Assembly: GCA_002453475.1 (NCBI GenBank)
Contig: DKGY01000015.1
Coordinates: 2,111-10,652, forward strand
Source: Clostridium sp. UBA6758
GTDB taxonomy: Bacteria > Bacillota > Clostridia > Clostridiales > Clostridiaceae
Direction: 5' to 3'
Length of the DNA: 8,542 bases
The notes beneath the pieces are model-generated. The model was not told the DNA's origin and ran no database searches. It saw only the letters and a list, made by a program, of their open reading frames with translations. This document shows, in pieces, positions 6,180 through 8,542 of this stretch (position 1 is the stretch's first letter; every line of letters starts with the position of its first letter). A program made the translations under genes and the position numbers.

Positions 6180-6797
6180 CTATCCTCTTATTTCCTCCAA
6201 GTGCCCTGTATCATTAACGCATTTCACAGCTATCTTATTGCTTATTTCATCACATTTAACAATACTTATACTACAATTATCAATTTCCATGTTAAATCTT
6301 TTACACTGCTCTAAACCTAAGAAGTAACTCAAAAGTATCGCAATAGTTCCTCCCGAAGTTACTATTGCTACATTTCTATACTTTTTCTCTACTATTTCGT
6401 CTATAATTTTTATTGCTCTTCTACATACATCTTCTCCACATTCTCCATCCGGATAAGGTAAGTCTTTTAAATGCTTATCCCATTCTTTTGCATAATCTTC
6501 ATAATTTATATATCTGTCTTCGATAGCTAATACATCCCATGATCCCATATTTATTTCCCTAAGCTCTTCTTTAATAATAATTTCTGTATTAACATATTTA
6601 TTTATAATCTTAGACGTTTCTGCTACTCTTTTTAAGTCACTTGAGTATATAATATCTATATTGTAATTTTTTAATCTTTTCCCAAGAACTTCAGCCTGTA
6701 TTATTCCAAACTCATTTAAATCTTTATCAACAGCTGATTGGTACTTTCCATTTCTATTTATATTAGTTTCTCCATGTCTTAACAAGTAAATATTCAT
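6180..6797 (-). CDS. Histidine phosphatase family protein (phosphoglycerate-mutase-like) with an atypical second motif
   Basis: Predicted cytoplasmic phosphatase-fold protein of 205 residues, a normal length for the family. LLRHGET (5-11) supplies the nucleophilic H8 and R7, SSDLKRVAET (52-61) supplies R57, and LREINMGSWD (79-88) carries the acidic E81. The usual 'SHGG' near residue 148 reads VTSGGTI, so the second conserved histidine is replaced by S148. That variant, which I recall from other unassigned members, may change or reduce activity, so dephosphorylation should not be taken as proven. PYPDGECGEDV (114-124) matches the 'PGES' region. The start is ATG at 6795-6797, with AGAGGTGG about 4 nt upstream. 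It lies 53 nt after the Eis-type gene on the same strand with no hairpin between them, so it is probably the last gene of that operon. Cobalamin-pathway CobC or a sugar-phosphate phosphatase are alternatives that cannot be separated here. Confidence 0.88.
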   Translation of the reverse strand: MNIYLLRHGETNINRNGKYQSAVDKDLNEFGIIQAEVLGKRLKNYNIDIIYSSDLKRVAETSKIINKYVNTEIIIKEELREINMGSWDVLAIEDRYINYEDYAKEWDKHLKDLPYPDGECGEDVCRRAIKIIDEIVEKKYRNVAIVTSGGTIAILLSYFLGLEQCKRFNMEIDNCSISIVKCDEISNKIAVKCVNDTGHLEEIRG

Positions 6798-6850
6798 TCA
6801 TCCACCTCTATTACAAATCTTTAATAAATCATTATTAACAAACTACACCA

Positions 6851-8056
6851 TTAAAAATAATATGGATTATAAAGAAACTTTCTAGGAAACCAATGGTCTA
6901 ATATTATTTTAAACTTTGAATCTGATAGTATAATCCATTCCTTAAATTCAAGCTCTTCTACAGAATATGCACCATACAATAGTGCGGTAAGCCCTTTTAT
7001 GTCCATCTTTACATCTGGTTTTTTACTCTCATATTTACTCATTTTTAGTTTCTTATTCACAGCTTCTAACTTATAAATACCATTATTCCACTGACAATGT
7101 TCATCATATAATTCTAAAATAATATCACCTTCTAAATCTACATTAATATCATTCATTGCTTCTACTGCATCAATAATTCTTACCATCCATGGATTATTGT
7201 TAATCTTTACTTCAAAAGGCCTAATTGGATCATTCAACCATGTCCAAAAATTAGTACCATATGGAACTCTTAATTCTATATGTGAAAATTGGTCTTTGTG
7301 CTTTGCAAAATATATGAATAACATCACTCTGCTTTCTATGTCTTTCCAATACATTTCTGCCACAAAAATTTTTCCATTTTCTCCTGATCCTATTTTAATA
7401 TACTTTGCTGCTGCCATAGTTTTATTATTTTTCTTTATAAAGACTACAATTACACCACCATGATCTTCTATCCAATACTCCTTGGACATATTATTGAGAA
7501 AAACAAGTCCATGATGCTCCAACAAATCAAGTTCAAATTTAAATGCTTCAAATTCCTCTTGCACCTCAATAGCTCTTACTCTTTTCTCTTCCCATTCACC
7601 ATTTATTTTTGATATATCTTTTAAATAATGAAAAAATCCATCTAAAGAAATTTTAACTAGCAAATTGTCATTTGTACCCACATACCCAAAAAAATTATAA
7701 AAACTTTCTTTAAAAGGATGTAATAAACTAACAGATTGATTTTTTTCTTTCATATCTATAAATGCTGCTTTTATTAAGTCCTTTACATATCCCTGCAAAC
7801 GATATTCGGGAAAAGTAGCAACATGGGAAACCCCTCCCATCTTCTTAATTACACCTCTCACTGACTGATTAAATGTATAGTTTCTTATCATAGCTACTAG
7901 TTTTTCTTCATCAAACATTCCTAATATTTCATCAGGAGTATAAAATGATAATTCATCCTTTGATGGTTTACTATCAGTCCACTGACGGCCTGTACAATAT
8001 ACGTGTAGCTCCCTTACTTGCTCAATATTCTCAGCTTTAATTTTTTTAATTTTCAT
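6851..8056 (-). CDS. Eis-type GNAT acetyltransferase with C-terminal SCP2-like domain
   Basis: Predicted cytosolic acetyltransferase related to mycobacterial Eis (COG4552), 401 residues. The N-terminal GNAT domain (1 to about 150) has VSHVATFPEYRLQGYVKDLI at about 76-95, the acetyl-CoA loop. A second, degenerate GNAT domain spans about 150-285. The last part, from PWMVRIIDAVEAM (about 289-301), is the SCP2-like domain. Y120 in ESFYNFFGY aligns by motif with the proposed acid Tyr126 of M. tuberculosis Eis, and the chain ends in phenylalanine (NPYYF), as in Eis, where the terminal carboxylate is thought to act as base. Eis enzymes acetylate aminoglycoside amines and protein or polyamine lysines; the substrate here is unknown. 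The start is ATG 8056: AGGAG is 9 nt away, against only 3 nt for the ATG at 8062. It overlaps the upstream GNAT gene by 11 nt, which suggests translational coupling, and precedes the phosphatase gene. Confidence 0.93.
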   Translation of the reverse strand: MKIKKIKAENIEQVRELHVYCTGRQWTDSKPSKDELSFYTPDEILGMFDEEKLVAMIRNYTFNQSVRGVIKKMGGVSHVATFPEYRLQGYVKDLIKAAFIDMKEKNQSVSLLHPFKESFYNFFGYVGTNDNLLVKISLDGFFHYLKDISKINGEWEEKRVRAIEVQEEFEAFKFELDLLEHHGLVFLNNMSKEYWIEDHGGVIVVFIKKNNKTMAAAKYIKIGSGENGKIFVAEMYWKDIESRVMLFIYFAKHKDQFSHIELRVPYGTNFWTWLNDPIRPFEVKINNNPWMVRIIDAVEAMNDINVDLEGDIILELYDEHCQWNNGIYKLEAVNKKLKMSKYESKKPDVKMDIKGLTALLYGAYSVEELEFKEWIILSDSKFKIILDHWFPRKFLYNPYYF

Positions 8057-8542
8057 AGGCATATTCTCCTATATATTTCTTTAGAGATTGCTTCATTCTA
8101 CTTTTCATTGATAATATGTCTGTTAAGAATACATCCACCAAAAGTTTACCCTCCATCTGATGTTCTTGTTTGGCAACTTGTCCACAAAATTTGTGATAAA
8201 ATTGATTTGATGATGCATAATGATGGTTATAGACAACAATTTTTTCCATACCTATACCCATGTAGAAATTCAATGTGTAAATAATCATCATGAGAGAAAT
8301 CCCCCTATTTCGCTGCTCAGGATATACCCAGAGACCATTTAACTCTATACCCTTTTCAGGTATATCAAAGGTTTCTGCAAGACTGCTAAAGGCTACTCCA
8401 AGCATCTTGTCGTTTTCAAATGCTCCAATTAACAAGCGAATATCATCATTTTCTTTCCCTGTATGCATCCACCCTACCCAGAAATCTAATTCTTGAGAAA
8501 CTGATAGAGTGTTTTCAGCCTTACCTGCCAACTCTTCCGTCC
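8046..8542 (-). CDS. GNAT family N-acetyltransferase, 5' end outside the window
   Basis: The minus-strand frame is open from the window edge to a TAA at 8046-8048, giving 164 visible residues. RLLIGAFENDKMLGVAFSS is the central hairpin, ELNGLWVYPEQRNRGISLMMI is motif A with the Q-R-N-R-G-I pyrophosphate loop, and HHYASSNQFYHKFCG is motif B. A TTG at 8531 could serve as a start, but the bases before it (GGAAGAG) directly abut it and the frame continues upstream without a stop. The first strand and helix of the fold are also not seen, so I treat the gene as truncated by the window. The tail (FLTDILSMKSRMKQSLKKYIGEYAYEN) extends beyond the core fold. Its stop lies within the start region of the Eis-type gene, an 11-nt overlap that makes these two acetyltransferases part of one operon. 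The substrate is unknown. Confidence 0.88.
   Translation of the reverse strand, partial: TEELAGKAENTLSVSQELDFWVGWMHTGKENDDIRLLIGAFENDKMLGVAFSSLAETFDIPEKGIELNGLWVYPEQRNRGISLMMIIYTLNFYMGIGMEKIVVYNHHYASSNQFYHKFCGQVAKQEHQMEGKLLVDVFLTDILSMKSRMKQSLKKYIGEYAYEN
8066..8070 (-). promoter_or_regulatory. Ribosome binding site that fixes the Eis-type start at 8056
   Basis: AGGAG on the minus strand lies inside the end of the upstream GNAT gene. It is 9 nt from the ATG at 8056 and 3 nt from the ATG at 8062. The first spacing matches the other genes of the window (8-9 nt), so the shorter protein, beginning MKIKKIK, is preferred. Confidence 0.65.

Noticed and set aside
7197..8496. Plus-strand open frames opposite the Eis-type and GNAT genes (7197-7463, 8018-8284, 8290-8496)
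   Set aside because: They overlap strongly supported minus-strand genes along their whole length, show no family motifs and have no good Shine-Dalgarno sites.
1..8542. CRISPR arrays, tRNA or rRNA genes, riboswitches, insertion sequences
   Set aside because: I looked for repeated spacers, cloverleaf or conserved aptamer sequences and transposase motifs on both strands and saw none. All intergenic gaps are under 300 bases.

Overview
The window is a stretch of low-GC chromosome of the Clostridium type. Base composition is very AT-rich by eye (my estimate is well under 35% GC, not computed). Shine-Dalgarno sites are strong (GGAGG, AGGAGG, AAGGAG) at about 7-9 nt from the start. GTG and TTG starts are frequent, and the protein sequences resemble those of clostridia and bacilli. 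No species can be named. I see no tRNA, rRNA, CRISPR array, insertion sequence or phage gene.

Layout: (1) Positions 1-1396, minus strand: a radical SAM protein of the SPL/COG1533 family (503-1396), followed by a GNAT acetyltransferase (1-434) that is cut off at the window edge inside a run of 12 C. (2) Positions 1397-1673: a divergent promoter region with several short palindromes. (3) 1674-2921, plus strand: a complete Xaa-Pro aminopeptidase (M24B). It ends at a strong two-way terminator (2955-3002) shared with a convergent gene. (4) 3020-4499, minus strand: a GNAT acetyltransferase (4011-4499), then an unrecognised 268-residue protein (3020-3826) with a weak resemblance to ADP-ribosyltransferase folds and its own good extended -10 promoter. 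(5) 4729-6075, plus strand: an APH/choline-kinase-like phosphotransferase and a small three-helix membrane protein, probably co-transcribed. (6) 6180-8542, minus strand: a probable operon of a partial GNAT, an Eis-type acetyltransferase overlapping it by 11 bases, and a histidine phosphatase. Blocks 5 and 6 converge on a second hairpin (6130-6169) that shares its core with the first.

How the genes fit together: most are small-molecule modifying enzymes. There are four separate acetyltransferases of the GNAT superfamily (one Eis-type), one antibiotic-kinase-fold phosphotransferase and one phosphatase-fold protein. This is typical accessory housekeeping or detoxification content of a Clostridium chromosome, not one obvious multi-gene machine. 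Five starts were settled from Shine-Dalgarno spacing: a GTG at 4729, ATGs at 434, 1674 and 4499 (minus at 434 and 4499), and an ATG at 8056 (minus).

I did not find a clearly new biological system. The points most worth a second look are the unrecognised 3020-3826 protein, the C-terminal QLSIF clamp-binding-like motif on the radical SAM protein, the phosphatase lacking its second catalytic histidine, the repeated hairpin core between both convergent gene pairs, and the poly-G tract in the truncated GNAT gene, which may be a sequencing or assembly artefact.
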